From: an uncultured Lentisphaeria bacterium
GTDB taxonomy: Bacteria > Verrucomicrobiota > Lentisphaeria > Victivallales > Victivallaceae
NCBI GenBank assembly: GCA_949282965.1
Contig: CASDQW010000077.1
Span: forward strand, 1 to 49,362
Length of the DNA stretch: 49,362 bases
Direction of reading: 5' to 3'
Numbering within the stretch: position 1 is the first letter of the stretch; the number at the start of each line of letters is the position of its first letter. The notes under the pieces are model-generated. The model was given only the letters and a program-made list of their open reading frames with translations. It searched no databases and was not told where the DNA came from. This document shows, one piece after another, positions 1 through 8,730 of this stretch. The position numbers and the translations under genes were made by a program.

Positions 1-43
1 GGATGAACAGATCACCCTCAAGGAAGGGAAATCCGTCGGATAG
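1..43 (+). CDS. rplF: Ribosomal protein L6 (uL6), C-terminal end only
   Basis: The first bases translate to DEQITLKEGKSVG followed by TAG at 41-43. This resembles the basic C-terminal tail of bacterial L6 (typically YADE..RKEGK). It lies directly before rplR, where rplF is normally found in the spc operon. Only 13 residues are visible, so the call rests mainly on gene order. L6 is a large-subunit protein near the sarcin-ricin loop. Confidence 0.7.
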   Translation, partial: DEQITLKEGKSVG

Positions 44-64
44 TCCGCGGGGGAGTTATGAATC

Positions 65-427
65 ATGGCTGTTAAAAGCAATAAAGAACAACGTATGCGC
101 CGTCATCTGCGCATTCGCAAGAAAGTTTCCGGCACGGCGGCCTGTCCGAGGTTTTGCGTGAGCATCACTGCCAATAATATTTATTGTCAGTTCATCGATG
201 ATGAAAAGGGCGTGACGCTGGCCTCGACCTCCAGTCTGGACCCCAAGTTCAAGGAGGCGAACGGGAAGCCGAATATGGCCGGAGCCGCATTGCTGGGTAA
301 ACTGGCGGCGGAGAAGGCCCAGGCCGCTGGAATTTCCGCAGTGGTCTACGACCGTTCGGGATATCGCTATCATGGTCGCGTGAAGGCAATTGCCGAAGCC
401 GCCAGAGAGCAGGGACTGAAATTCTAG
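65..427 (+). CDS. rplR: 50S ribosomal protein L18 (uL18)
   Basis: L18 binds 5S rRNA and helps place it in the central protuberance of the 50S subunit. The protein has 120 residues, the usual bacterial length. It has a very basic N-terminus (residues 1-25, rich in Lys and Arg) and the family's diagnostic C-terminal block [20 protein letters not shown] purine-rich ribosome binding site (GGGGGAG, about 49-55) precedes the ATG at 65. It follows rplF by 21 bases and precedes rpsE by 13 bases, so it is co-transcribed in the ribosomal protein operon. Confident call. Confidence 0.97.
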   Translation: MAVKSNKEQRMRRHLRIRKKVSGTAACPRFCVSITANNIYCQFIDDEKGVTLASTSSLDPKFKEANGKPNMAGAALLGKLAAEKAQAAGISAVVYDRSGYRYHGRVKAIAEAAREQGLKF

Positions 428-440
428 GAGCGCATGGCAT

Positions 441-956
441 ATGGCGAAACGTGATAATATGAAGAATGATGAGGCTTTCGACAACGAGCTTGGCGAGAGC
501 GTCATCAGCATCAACCGGAGTGCCAAGGTCGTCAAGGGCGGCAAGAACTTCAGTTTCGGTGCACTGGTGGTGGTGGGCGACCGCAAGGGACGGGTCGGTT
601 ACGGCTACGGCAAGGCGAATGAAGTTTCCGACGCCATCCGCAAAGGCGGGGAAAACGCCCGGCGGAACCTGGTGGCCGTGCCGATGCACGGAATGACGCT
701 TCCGCATGAAGTCGAAGTGAAGTTCGGCGGCGCGCGGGTGCTGCTGAAACCGGCGAGTGCCGGGACCGGTTTGATTGCCGGCGGCGCGGTCCGTGCCATT
801 CTGGAACTGGCCGGGGTGCAGGACGTGCTGGCCAAATCGCTTGGTGCGAGCAATGCCACCAATGTGGCCAAGGCGACGTTCAAGGCGATCTCCATGCTGC
901 GGGACCGGGACAGTGTTCTGGAACGGCGTGGGATGAACGCGGCGGAAGCGAAATAA
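441..956 (+). CDS. rpsE: 30S ribosomal protein S5 (uS5)
   Basis: S5 sits at the back of the 30S subunit, contacts S4 and S8 and takes part in decoding accuracy and helicase activity at mRNA entry. The 171-residue product has the N-terminal double-stranded-RNA-binding fold around residues 20-85, with the typical [24 protein letters not shown] run. The C-terminal S5 domain covers about 95-165, including the GTGLIAGG turn. Its start at 441 follows an AGGAG (426-430) by ten bases. It lies between rplR and rplO. The rpmD (L30) gene that often follows rpsE is absent here. Confidence 0.97.
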   Translation: MAKRDNMKNDEAFDNELGESVISINRSAKVVKGGKNFSFGALVVVGDRKGRVGYGYGKANEVSDAIRKGGENARRNLVAVPMHGMTLPHEVEVKFGGARVLLKPASAGTGLIAGGAVRAILELAGVQDVLAKSLGASNATNVAKATFKAISMLRDRDSVLERRGMNAAEAK

Positions 957-995
957 GGATTTTCGCAGGGATGCGGAAAAATTTGAGGTAATACT

Positions 996-1442
996 ATGAA
1001 ATTGCACGAACTCAGTCCGAATCCGGGTTCCCGGCAGCGGCGCAAGCGGGTCGGTCGTGGCGACAGCTCCGGCATGGGAAAAACCTGCTGCCGCGGGGAA
1101 AAGGGGCAGAAGTCCCGTTCCGGTTCGAAGATCCGTCCGTTTTTCGAAGGCGGTCAGATTCCGCTGTTCCGGCGGTTGCCGAAGCGCGGATTCAACAGTC
1201 CGGATCATATCGAATACCATCTGATCAACCTTTCCGTGCTGGAAGAGCATTTTGAAGCCGGCGAGGTGGTGGATACGGAAGCGCTTCGCGCGAAGAACCT
1301 GCTCGGCAAGAGCGAACGCGAGCTGAAGGTCCTGGCCAACGGGGAAATCACCAAGGCTCTGACCGTCAAGGCCCGGAAATTTTCCGCCGCGGCGGCAGCC
1401 AAGATTGAGGCCGCCGGGGGCAAAGCGGAAGTGATCGAGTAA
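996..1442 (+). CDS. rplO: 50S ribosomal protein L15 (uL15)
   Basis: L15 is a late-assembling large-subunit protein with an extended N-terminal arm that threads into 23S rRNA. The arm is visible as a Gly/Arg/Lys-rich stretch, residues 8-45, with the family pattern GRGDSSGMGKTCCRGEKGQKSRSG broken by an unusual Cys-Cys pair at about residues 29-30. The globular C-terminal part follows, ending KAEVIE. Length (148 residues) is normal. It is separated from rpsE by 39 bases, with no room for rpmD, and from secY by 72 bases. Confidence 0.96.
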   Translation: MKLHELSPNPGSRQRRKRVGRGDSSGMGKTCCRGEKGQKSRSGSKIRPFFEGGQIPLFRRLPKRGFNSPDHIEYHLINLSVLEEHFEAGEVVDTEALRAKNLLGKSERELKVLANGEITKALTVKARKFSAAAAAKIEAAGGKAEVIE

Positions 1443-1514
1443 CAGCATGGGGGCGGCCGCCGGAGATTTTTCCGGCGGCGCTTCCGTAATCGAGAGATAC
1501 GGGTAGAAAGAAAG

Positions 1515-2870
1515 ATGTTTGCTGCATTCAGAAATCTATGGAGAGTCAAGGAGCTGCGGAACCGGCTGCTGTTTACCGCGCTGATCATTGTTTTGGTGCG
1601 CGTGGCGAGCAATATTCCGTGTCCCGGTGTTGACCCGGCGGCGCTGGAGGATTATCTGGAAAGCATGACCGGCGGCGCCGACGGCGGTTTCATGGCGATG
1701 ATCGACCTCTTTTCCGGTGGTGCTCTGGCGCATTTCGCGCTCGGTGCGCTTGGGATCATGCCGTACATTACCGCATCGATCATCATGCAGTTGCTGGTGC
1801 CGGTGATTCCTTCCCTGGAAAAAATCAGTCGGGAAGGGGAATCCGGACGCCAGAAAATCTCTCAGTATACCCGTTATCTGACGATTGTGGTCTGTCTGGT
1901 GCAGGGGATCATGGTGGCCATGGCGATGGTCAATCCCGGCCGGCTGGGACTGCGGGAACCGGCGGCGCCGTTGTTCACCGGGTCTCAGGCTGCTTTTGTC
2001 TTTACGACGGTGGTGGTCATCACCTGCACGACGATGGTGTTCATGTGGCTCGGGGAGCAGGTGACCGAGCGTGGGATCGGCAACGGGGTGTCGATCATCA
2101 TTACGATCAACATTGTTTCCCGTCTGCCGCATTCGGTTATTGAACTGATTCAGATGGCGATGAAGGGAACGACTCCGGACGGGAACTCCTTCAAGCCGGT
2201 GCAGCTGCTGTTGCTGCTGCTGGTATTTGCGGGGGTGACGGCGGCGACGATTCTGTTGTCCCAGGGGTATCGGCGGGTGCCGATTCAGATGGTGCGCAAA
2301 ACCGTCGGCAGCCAGTTGACCGGTGGCAGTACCTATATGCCGCTCAAGGTGAACTTCGCGAACGTCATGCCGATCATTTTCGCCGGCGCGATTCTGATGT
2401 TGCCGGAATATCTGTTCCAGTATCTGCAGTGGCATCGAGTGGCGTTGTGGTTCCGTCCGGACGGGGCCGGTTACAGCATTACCTATGGGATTCTGATTTT
2501 GGCTTTCAGCTACTTCTGGGTGGCGAACCAGTTCAATCCGATTCAGATTGCCGATAACCTGAAGAAGGAAGGGGCGTTCATTCCCGGTATCAGTCCCGGA
2601 CAGGCGACGGCGGATTATCTGGACACGACGATGACGCGGGTGACGTTTGGCGGCGCGATTTTCCTGGTGGCGCTGGCACTGTTCCCGATGTTTCTTTACA
2701 GCAACTTCAAGATTCCGTTCATGGTGGCGCAGTTTTTCGGTGGTACCAGTCTGCTGATTATGGTCGGCGTGGTACTGGATACCATGCGGCAGCTTGAATC
2801 GCATCTGACGATGCGGCATTACGAAGGATTTCTGAAGAGCGGTCGTCTGCGCGGGCGCAGCGGCAATTGA
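1515..2870 (+). CDS. secY: Protein translocase subunit SecY
   Basis: SecY forms the protein-conducting channel of the Sec translocon in the inner membrane, with SecE and SecG. The 451-residue product shows the expected series of about ten hydrophobic segments. Family marks include the start RNLWRVKELRNRLLFTALI, a plug-region FSGGALAHFALGALGIMPYITASI run, and cytosolic loops GNGVSIII and RRVPIQMVRK. It closes the ribosomal protein operon: a strong hairpin with a U-rich tail follows within 35 bases. The map, infA and rpsM genes that often follow secY are not found here. Confidence 0.97.
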   Translation: MFAAFRNLWRVKELRNRLLFTALIIVLVRVASNIPCPGVDPAALEDYLESMTGGADGGFMAMIDLFSGGALAHFALGALGIMPYITASIIMQLLVPVIPSLEKISREGESGRQKISQYTRYLTIVVCLVQGIMVAMAMVNPGRLGLREPAAPLFTGSQAAFVFTTVVVITCTTMVFMWLGEQVTERGIGNGVSIIITINIVSRLPHSVIELIQMAMKGTTPDGNSFKPVQLLLLLLVFAGVTAATILLSQGYRRVPIQMVRKTVGSQLTGGSTYMPLKVNFANVMPIIFAGAILMLPEYLFQYLQWHRVALWFRPDGAGYSITYGILILAFSYFWVANQFNPIQIADNLKKEGAFIPGISPGQATADYLDTTMTRVTFGGAIFLVALALFPMFLYSNFKIPFMVAQFFGGTSLLIMVGVVLDTMRQLESHLTMRHYEGFLKSGRLRGRSGN

Positions 2871-2901
2871 TCGCCCCGACGGCATGACCGATGGACGGGG
2901 A

Positions 2902-2945
2902 AAGACGCAAAGACGCGAAGTGCCTTTGCGTCTTTGCGTTTTGTT
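2902..2945 (+). terminator. Rho-independent terminator after secY
   Basis: Bases 2905-2919 (ACGCAAAGACGCGAA) pair with 2925-2939 (TTTGCGTCTTTGCGT) as a 15-bp stem with one G-T wobble and a five-base loop. A T-rich tail begins at 2939. The position between secY and cmk suggests that it ends or attenuates the ribosomal protein operon. The cmk ribosome binding site lies just beyond it. Confidence 0.75.
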
Positions 2946-2963
2946 CTGGGAGAGAAAGACGAC

Positions 2964-3644
2964 ATGGCGGATTCTGTAATTGCCATTGACGGGCCTGCCG
3001 CATCGGGCAAGAGCACGGTGGCCGCGCGACTGGCCCGCCGGCTGGGTATCGCGTACGTCAATACCGGCAACATGTTCCGCGCAGTGACGCTGGCTGCGCG
3101 CCGGGTCGGGATTACCAAAGCGACGGATTGCACTGCCGAAAAGCTGATCCCGGTGCTGGAGCGGCTGGAACTGGATTATGAGCGCAATGCGGAAGGGGAT
3201 TTTGAATTGCGTCTGAACGGGACGTTTCCCGGTGAGGCATTGCGTTCGCCGGAGGTGGCGGCGTTGGTCAGTCCGGTGGCGACGGTGGGGCCGGTGCGCG
3301 AGTTTCTGAAGAAAAGACAGCGGGAAATGGCCGGTCACGGCTGGTTGGTGATGGAAGGACGGGACATCGGGACGGTGATTTTTCCGCATGCCCGTTATAA
3401 ATTTTTTGTGACGGCTTCTCCGCTGGAGCGGGCGCGTCGTCGGCTGGCGCAGGAGGGCGAGAACTTTTCCGGGGCCACGTTGGAGGAGGTGGCAAAGGCG
3501 ATCGCCGAACGGGACCGGATCGATTCCACCCGGGAAATCGCGCCGTTGAAACCTGCGCCTGACGCGGTTACGGTGGATACCACCGGGATGTCGATCGAGG
3601 AAGTGGTGGATTTTATCGTCGGGAGGATGGAGCATGAAGCATGA
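2964..3644 (+). CDS. cmk: Cytidylate kinase
   Basis: Cmk phosphorylates CMP and dCMP with ATP in the cytoplasm. The product (226 residues from the ATG at 2964) begins with the P-loop IDGPAASGKSTVA at about residues 7-19, followed by YVNTGNMFRAVT, the (d)CMP-binding region GRDIGTVIFPHA, and the LID-like FVTASPLERARRRL. The ATG at 2964 is preferred over an in-frame TTG at 2934, because a GGGAGAGAAAG ribosome binding site lies at 2948-2958 and the TTG is inside the terminator stem. It overlaps the next gene by 11 bases, so cmk, the thioesterase, manA and argS are probably one transcript. Confidence 0.95.
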   Translation: MADSVIAIDGPAASGKSTVAARLARRLGIAYVNTGNMFRAVTLAARRVGITKATDCTAEKLIPVLERLELDYERNAEGDFELRLNGTFPGEALRSPEVAALVSPVATVGPVREFLKKRQREMAGHGWLVMEGRDIGTVIFPHARYKFFVTASPLERARRRLAQEGENFSGATLEEVAKAIAERDRIDSTREIAPLKPAPDAVTVDTTGMSIEEVVDFIVGRMEHEA

Positions 3645-4044
3645 AATGACCTATCGGGTTCCCTACGCCGATACTGATCAGATGGGGGTGGTGTATTACG
3701 CCAACTATCTGGAATATTTCGAGCGCAGCCGGACGGAAATGCTCCGGGCGGCGGGGTTGCCGTACAGCGAACTGGAGAAGATGGGAGTATTCCTGCCGGT
3801 GTCCGAGGCCTGCTGCAAATATCATGACTCGGCACATTACGACGATCTTTTGACGTTTCGTTCTTTTGTGCGGGAGATGCGCGGGGTGCGCTTGACGATT
3901 GCCAGCGAGGTCTGGCGGGACGACCGGCTGCTGGTCAGCGGTCATGTGGTGCTGGCCTGCGTGAATGCGGACCGCAAAGTGGTGCGACTGCCCGCGCTTC
4001 TCATGGAGCAGTGCCGGAAATTTCAGGAGGTGGAGCATGCCTGA
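3634..4044 (+). CDS. YbgC/4HBT-family acyl-CoA thioesterase
   Basis: This is a hotdog-fold thioesterase of 136 residues. The diagnostic block YADTDQMGVVYYANYLEYFERSR (residues 10-32) carries the catalytic Asp of the 4-hydroxybenzoyl-CoA thioesterase/YbgC family, and the fold runs to about residue 130. The family hydrolyses short- or medium-chain acyl-CoA or acyl-ACP in the cytoplasm. YbgC proper is linked with Tol-Pal, but no tol genes are present here, so the substrate cannot be named. The gene overlaps cmk by 11 bases and manA by 8 bases, which implies translational coupling. Confidence 0.85.
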   Translation: MKHEMTYRVPYADTDQMGVVYYANYLEYFERSRTEMLRAAGLPYSELEKMGVFLPVSEACCKYHDSAHYDDLLTFRSFVREMRGVRLTIASEVWRDDRLLVSGHVVLACVNADRKVVRLPALLMEQCRKFQEVEHA

Positions 4045-5062
4045 ATGGCCGGACGCGACCCTGCTTGCTCCCTTGAAGTTCCGTCCGATTTATCAAGAGC
4101 GGATCTGGGGGGGATCATTGATGCCGGAGGTGCTGGGGCGCGAAGTGCCCGCGGGAGCTGCACCGATAGGGGAATCCTGGGAGCTTTCGGATCGGGATGA
4201 GGCGATCAGCGAGGTGGCTTGCGGACCGCTGGAAGGGGTGTCGCTGCGGGAGTTGACGGCGTGTTACGGGACGTCGCTGCTGGGACGGAAAACCCGTTCG
4301 GACGGTCGCTTCCCGCTGCTGGTCAAGCTGATCGACGCCGGGGACCGGCTGTCGTTGCAGGTTCATCCGGACGAGCAGGCGGCGCGGCGGATTGGGGAAG
4401 GCGCCGAGCCGAAAACGGAGATGTGGTACATTATTGCCGCCTGCCGCGGGGCGAACATTCTGGCGGGATTGAGTCCGCGCGCCACCCGGCTGCAGCTCAA
4501 GGATCGGTTAAGTTCCCCAGAGGTGGAACAGCTGTTGCAGGTGTATCCGTCGCAACCGGGGGATGCGTATTTCATTCCGGCGGGAACGCTGCACGCGATC
4601 GGCGGGGGAAATCTGATTCTGGAGATTCAGCAGAACAGTGATACCACCTATCGCATCAGCGACTGGGGCCGGGTGGATGCCGCCGGGCATTCTCGGGAGC
4701 TGCATGTGGAAAAAGGCCTGATGGCGATTGATTTCATGAATCGCAGTTCGCCCCGGATTGCCGGGGTGTCGGACGAGGTGGCGCACAATCGCAAATTTTC
4801 GATCGTTGACCGCTGTCGTTATTTTAAAGTGGATGATCTGCGGCTGGTGACGACCTGGCATGACGATACCAATGCCTCGGGCAGTTTCCATTTGCTCAGC
4901 GCCGTCAACAAACCGGTGCGGATCGGCAGGGGGCCACAGGCGGAGGACCGTTCGCTGGAATTGCAGGCCGGGGAAACCGCGCTGATTCCCTTTGCCTACG
5001 GCGCGTATTCGGTGCAGCCGCTGACCGCCGGCGAGACGGCGGTGGTCAAGACAACCTTGTAG
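4037..5062 (+). CDS. manA: Mannose-6-phosphate isomerase, class I (short type)
   Basis: The enzyme interconverts mannose 6-phosphate and fructose 6-phosphate and needs a metal ion. The product is 341 residues, the size of the short Bacillus-type enzymes. Metal-ligand and active-site marks are QVHPDEQA (about residues 105-112), the Glu in KTEMWYI, and the cupin strand PAGTLHAIGGGNLILEIQQNSD. The ATG at 4037 is chosen because AGGAGGTGG (4026-4034) lies just upstream. The gene overlaps the thioesterase by 8 bases. It probably feeds mannose units into central metabolism or supplies GDP-mannose synthesis. Confidence 0.92.
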   Translation: MPEWPDATLLAPLKFRPIYQERIWGGSLMPEVLGREVPAGAAPIGESWELSDRDEAISEVACGPLEGVSLRELTACYGTSLLGRKTRSDGRFPLLVKLIDAGDRLSLQVHPDEQAARRIGEGAEPKTEMWYIIAACRGANILAGLSPRATRLQLKDRLSSPEVEQLLQVYPSQPGDAYFIPAGTLHAIGGGNLILEIQQNSDTTYRISDWGRVDAAGHSRELHVEKGLMAIDFMNRSSPRIAGVSDEVAHNRKFSIVDRCRYFKVDDLRLVTTWHDDTNASGSFHLLSAVNKPVRIGRGPQAEDRSLELQAGETALIPFAYGAYSVQPLTAGETAVVKTTL

Positions 5063-5081
5063 AAAAAGGATTTCGTATTGT

Positions 5082-6878
5082 ATGTTGCAGTTTCAGTGCA
5101 TGGCCGATCTGAATGGTTTTCTGAAAGAGTCGTTCGAGCGTTTCCCGGCGGAGACGACGGTGGAGCCGGAACGGTGTCCGGAGGGGATGGCCGGGGATTT
5201 GACGGTCAATTGTTTCCGGTTTGCCCGGTTCTGCGGCGCGGCTCCGGACCGGGTGGCGCGGCAGGTGGCGGATTACCTGGAGGGACATCGGGATGTGGAA
5301 TCGGTCGATGTGGTGAAGGCCTTCGTCAATGTTGCGCTGAAGCCCGCCGCGCTGTACCGTGATTCCGTTGCCGATCCGGCCGCCCTGCTGGATGCGGGCA
5401 GGTTGGCTCCGGCGGAACGCCGCCGGATTCTGATCGAATACTCCGCGCCCAATACCAACAAGCCGCAGCATCTGGGACACGTGCGCAACAATACGCTCGG
5501 CATGTCGCTCGCGGCTCTGCTCAAGCGCGTCGGGCATGAGGTGATCGAGATCAATCTGGTCAATGACCGGGGGATTCATATCTGCAAATCCATGATCGCC
5601 TATCAGCGTTTCGGACATGGAGAAACGCCGGAATCCACCGGCATCAAGGGAGATCATCTGGTCGGGGATTTCTATGTGGAATACAACCGGGCGCTGTCCG
5701 TGGAGATTGCCGCGCTGAAAGCGGCCCATCCGGAATGGGCGGAGCGGGATGCGGAATCGCTTTTTCTGGAGACCGAACTCGGACGGGCGACCCAGAAGAT
5801 GCTCCAGGACTGGGAGGCCGGCGACCCCGAAGTGCGGGCGCTCTGGCGGCGGATGAACGACTGGGTGTTTGCCGGATTTGACGCCACTTACCGGCGCATG
5901 GGGATTCATTTCGACCACACCTATTTGGAGAGCCAGACCTACCAGCTCGGCAAGGATGTGATTGCCGCCGGGCTGGAGCAGGGGGTATTCGTCCGGCGCG
6001 CGGACGGAGCCGTCATGGCGCCGCTCGGCAAGCTGGGGGACAAGGTGGTGCTGCGTTCCGACGGGACCAGCGTCTACATGACGCAGGATATCGGAACCAC
6101 GCTCCTGAAGTACCGGGACTATCAGCCGCAGGCGATGATCTGGGTGGTGGGGGATGAACAGAATCTGCATTTCCAGATGCTGTTTGCCATCATGCGCAAG
6201 CTCGGGTATGAGTGGGCGGATGATTTGTTTCACCTCTCTTACGGCATGGTCAACCTGCCCTCCGGGAAAATGAAAAGCCGGGAAGGGACGGTGGTGGACG
6301 CCGACGACCTCTTCGATGAGATGGTCAATCTGGCGATTGCCGGTTGCCGGGAACGGGCCGATGAGTCGGTTTCCGAGACTGAGCTGGCGGCGCGGGGCGA
6401 AATCATTGGCATGGGCGCACTGAAATTCATGCTGCTCAAGTTCAATGCCAAGACCACCATGACCTTTGATCCCGCCGCCAGTATCCGGTTTGAAGGCGAT
6501 ACCGGACCTTATGTGCAGTACGCCTGCGCCCGGATCCGTTCCATTGCACGCAAGGCGGCGGAACGCGGAATCGATTTTGCACCGGATCGGGTGCGGTGGG
6601 AGTTGCTGGCGCACCCGGCGGAAAAGGCGCTGGCACTGGCGGCGGCGTTCTATCCGGCGGCGCTGCATCTGGCCGCCGGGCGGCGGGATTGCTCGTCGCT
6701 GGTGGAATACCTGCTGGATCTGGCCAAGGCGTTCAACCGCTTCTATCGCGAATGCCCGGTGCTGGCGGCAGAGGAGCCGGAACTGGTTTCCGCCCGGCTG
6801 GCCCTGTGCGAATCCGTGCGGACCGTGTTGACGGACGGGCTGGCCACGCTTACCATCGGAGTTCCGGAGGCAATGTAA
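5082..6878 (+). CDS. argS: Arginyl-tRNA synthetase
   Basis: A class I aminoacyl-tRNA synthetase of 598 residues that charges tRNA-Arg. The N-terminal additional domain covers about residues 1-105. The ATP-binding HIGH motif appears as HLGH within APNTNKPQHLGHVRNN (about 126-140). A KMSKS-like loop reads GKMKSREGT (about residue 395). The C-terminal anticodon-binding helical domain contains GPYVQYACARIRSI and FNRFYRECPV. It starts 19 bases after manA behind AAAAAGGA. An in-frame ATG at 5100 is a possible alternative start. The end is followed by a hairpin at 6889-6923. Confidence 0.95.
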   Translation: MLQFQCMADLNGFLKESFERFPAETTVEPERCPEGMAGDLTVNCFRFARFCGAAPDRVARQVADYLEGHRDVESVDVVKAFVNVALKPAALYRDSVADPAALLDAGRLAPAERRRILIEYSAPNTNKPQHLGHVRNNTLGMSLAALLKRVGHEVIEINLVNDRGIHICKSMIAYQRFGHGETPESTGIKGDHLVGDFYVEYNRALSVEIAALKAAHPEWAERDAESLFLETELGRATQKMLQDWEAGDPEVRALWRRMNDWVFAGFDATYRRMGIHFDHTYLESQTYQLGKDVIAAGLEQGVFVRRADGAVMAPLGKLGDKVVLRSDGTSVYMTQDIGTTLLKYRDYQPQAMIWVVGDEQNLHFQMLFAIMRKLGYEWADDLFHLSYGMVNLPSGKMKSREGTVVDADDLFDEMVNLAIAGCRERADESVSETELAARGEIIGMGALKFMLLKFNAKTTMTFDPAASIRFEGDTGPYVQYACARIRSIARKAAERGIDFAPDRVRWELLAHPAEKALALAAAFYPAALHLAAGRRDCSSLVEYLLDLAKAFNRFYRECPVLAAEEPELVSARLALCESVRTVLTDGLATLTIGVPEAM

Positions 6879-6888
6879 CGAAATAGTA

Positions 6889-6923
6889 CGCAACCGTCTT
6901 CGTTTTCAGCGGAGGCGGTTGCG
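6889..6923. terminator. Possible bidirectional terminator hairpin between convergent genes
   Basis: CGCAACCGTCT (6889-6899) pairs with GGCGGTTGCG and neighbouring bases (6913-6923) with one wobble. It sits between the ends of argS (+) and the IPT-domain gene (-). Neither side has a convincing U-run right next to the stem, so termination is inferred from position. Confidence 0.45.
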
Positions 6924-6939
6924 CGTCCCTGTCTGCGGG

Positions 6940-8715
6940 TTATTTTTTCCTGTTGCCACTGTTGCGGACGGCCACGAACAGGTCTCCGGCGGTCAGCAGG
7001 TGCGTGTGGGCAAAGGCCTGAATGAATTCGTCCGCGGGAATGACCGGATGCCGGACGGTTTTTCCATCGATTTCAGCTTCCGCGAAGAGTTCGACGGCAC
7101 GGGGGGCGGTGGCGGCTGCGGCGCCGGGGAGAAGTTTTGCCGTCCATTCCCGGCAATCGGCCGGAATCTGCGGCGTTCCGGCCAACTTCAGCAGCCGGTC
7201 CGGAACGACGAGATGGATGGGGCCGGCGAAACCTTCCCTGCGGACGATGCGAAAACGCACCTGCCGGGGCGCGTTCCGCGTGAGATTCAGTCCGGATCCG
7301 ATCAGATACACCTGGAAATCCGGGCGCGGGCGGTCAATTCGCAGCCGGTAGAAATACTGTTCTCCGCCATGCCCCGTGGTGTCCGTCAGCAGAATGCGAT
7401 ATTCTCCCGTTTGCGGCAGATCACAGGTGATGGCGGAGTCCAGATGCTGAGTATACTCATCCACCAGCAGCGGTTCCTGTACATCATCGTTTTCCGCCAC
7501 CGTTCGGCCATCCGGGCCGATCAGAGTCAGGTGGGAATCCAGTGGCGATCCGAAACGCCTGGCCTGCACTGCCAATACGACCGTTTCACCCTTGCGGCCG
7601 GAAAAGCGGAAGGAGGCCGTTTCCCCCGGTCGTAGCAGCGTTCCCCGGACCGCGCAGGGGAACGGCAGAAACCCAGCCGCCGCAGCGGCGTCGGCAGCCT
7701 CCCGTTCCGGCAGCAGGGTCTGCGCCGGAAGCGCGCATTCCGGAAGAACTTTGCCGGGAAGCACCTGCAATCGATAGACGAAATCCTCCCGGCCGCGATA
7801 CAGGTTGTCCCGGATTTCCATCCGGTAAACTCCGTCGGTCGGTGCCCGGAACACCATGACGGGGTCCGGATGGACCAGATAGTCGTCCGCGAACGCCGCT
7901 TCCTCCCCTTCCGGCGTCAGCAGCCGCAGAATCGGTTGAAAATGGCCCGGCACCGCATCGCCGAGAAACGGGCGCAGTGCCCGTCCGGTCAAAATGAAGG
8001 TGTAATCCTGATTGCGCCGCAGAGGGATTTCCACTGTGTCGGTTTCTCCCGGCATGATCTGCCCGTTGAAGGTGGCGGGAATTTGCTTCAGCCGGTTTGG
8101 CGGCGGCTGGGGGCGCTTCGGCATGGTGTAGGGGGCTTCCCGCACCTGGGTGGCGGCGTCCACGTAGAACGGCAGCGGCAGCGTGACCGCCTGGTTGCCG
8201 CGTCCGGAACGGGTCAACCGAAGTTCCCGCCGACCGGGGGCGGCATCAGGTGCGATGGTGATGTCCGCAATCGCCATCTGCCGGATGGACGGACTGGCCT
8301 GCAAGGCGTTTTTGCGGACACAGAGGTCGCGGGCGATCAGGGTGCGTTCCAGGGGCGGCAGGGATTCGATACGGTCCCACCACGGGTGTTCGCGCCAGCC
8401 GTCGGTATTCTCGGGAACGGCCGGTTTTTTTTTGCCGTCTTCGACTGCGTTCAGACGTTCAATCAGATAGCGGCGCTGGGTGGCGGGGGGAGCGGGAAAG
8501 GCTTTGATGACCTGCAGTTTGTCGATGGCGACGCCGGAACCGGAAACGACGCCGCCGTTCAGCGCGGCCAAATTCTGACCGCCGATGATGACGCGGACTT
8601 TTTGTCCCTGTTGCCCGCCTGCCGGATACAGATACCCGATATAGGGATCCGGGGCGGCGGACAGGGAAACGGCACTGAACAGGACTGCGGACAGCTGGAA
8701 AAACAGGAATTTCAT
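6940..8715 (-). CDS. Secreted IPT/TIG-domain protein, planctomycete type
   Basis: The 591-residue product has a signal peptide (residues 1-20, MKFLFFQLSAVLFSAVSLSA) and then an IPT/TIG immunoglobulin-like segment at about 24-70 (PAGGQQGQKVRVIIGGQNL). Two later beta-rich domains, about 240-350 and 360-470, resemble the pre-peptidase C-terminal jelly-roll (GVYRMEIRDN; QTGEYRILLTDTTGHGG). Similar proteins are known beside DUF1501 and DUF1549/1553 genes in Planctomycetes and relatives, where their role is unknown. It is the last gene of that trio, 15 bases after the DUF1501 gene. It is probably exported; no enzymatic residues can be named. Confidence 0.75.
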   Translation of the reverse strand: MKFLFFQLSAVLFSAVSLSAAPDPYIGYLYPAGGQQGQKVRVIIGGQNLAALNGGVVSGSGVAIDKLQVIKAFPAPPATQRRYLIERLNAVEDGKKKPAVPENTDGWREHPWWDRIESLPPLERTLIARDLCVRKNALQASPSIRQMAIADITIAPDAAPGRRELRLTRSGRGNQAVTLPLPFYVDAATQVREAPYTMPKRPQPPPNRLKQIPATFNGQIMPGETDTVEIPLRRNQDYTFILTGRALRPFLGDAVPGHFQPILRLLTPEGEEAAFADDYLVHPDPVMVFRAPTDGVYRMEIRDNLYRGREDFVYRLQVLPGKVLPECALPAQTLLPEREAADAAAAAGFLPFPCAVRGTLLRPGETASFRFSGRKGETVVLAVQARRFGSPLDSHLTLIGPDGRTVAENDDVQEPLLVDEYTQHLDSAITCDLPQTGEYRILLTDTTGHGGEQYFYRLRIDRPRPDFQVYLIGSGLNLTRNAPRQVRFRIVRREGFAGPIHLVVPDRLLKLAGTPQIPADCREWTAKLLPGAAAATAPRAVELFAEAEIDGKTVRHPVIPADEFIQAFAHTHLLTAGDLFVAVRNSGNRKK

Positions 8716-8730
8716 GATGGCATTCTCCTT

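Noticed and set aside
2934..2963. TTG at 2934 as cmk start, adding ten residues.
   Set aside because: It lies in the terminator stem; the ATG at 2964 has a good ribosome binding site and fits the family N-terminus.
249..3635. Long open frames on the minus strand opposite rplR-rplO and opposite secY-cmk (399 and 699 codons).
   Set aside because: They run antisense to certain genes, have His/Arg/Pro-rich low-complexity composition and match no family; they result from GC-biased third positions.
5046..6893. 615-codon minus-strand frame opposite argS.
   Set aside because: Mirror frame of a clear synthetase; no domain pattern and no ribosome binding site of note.
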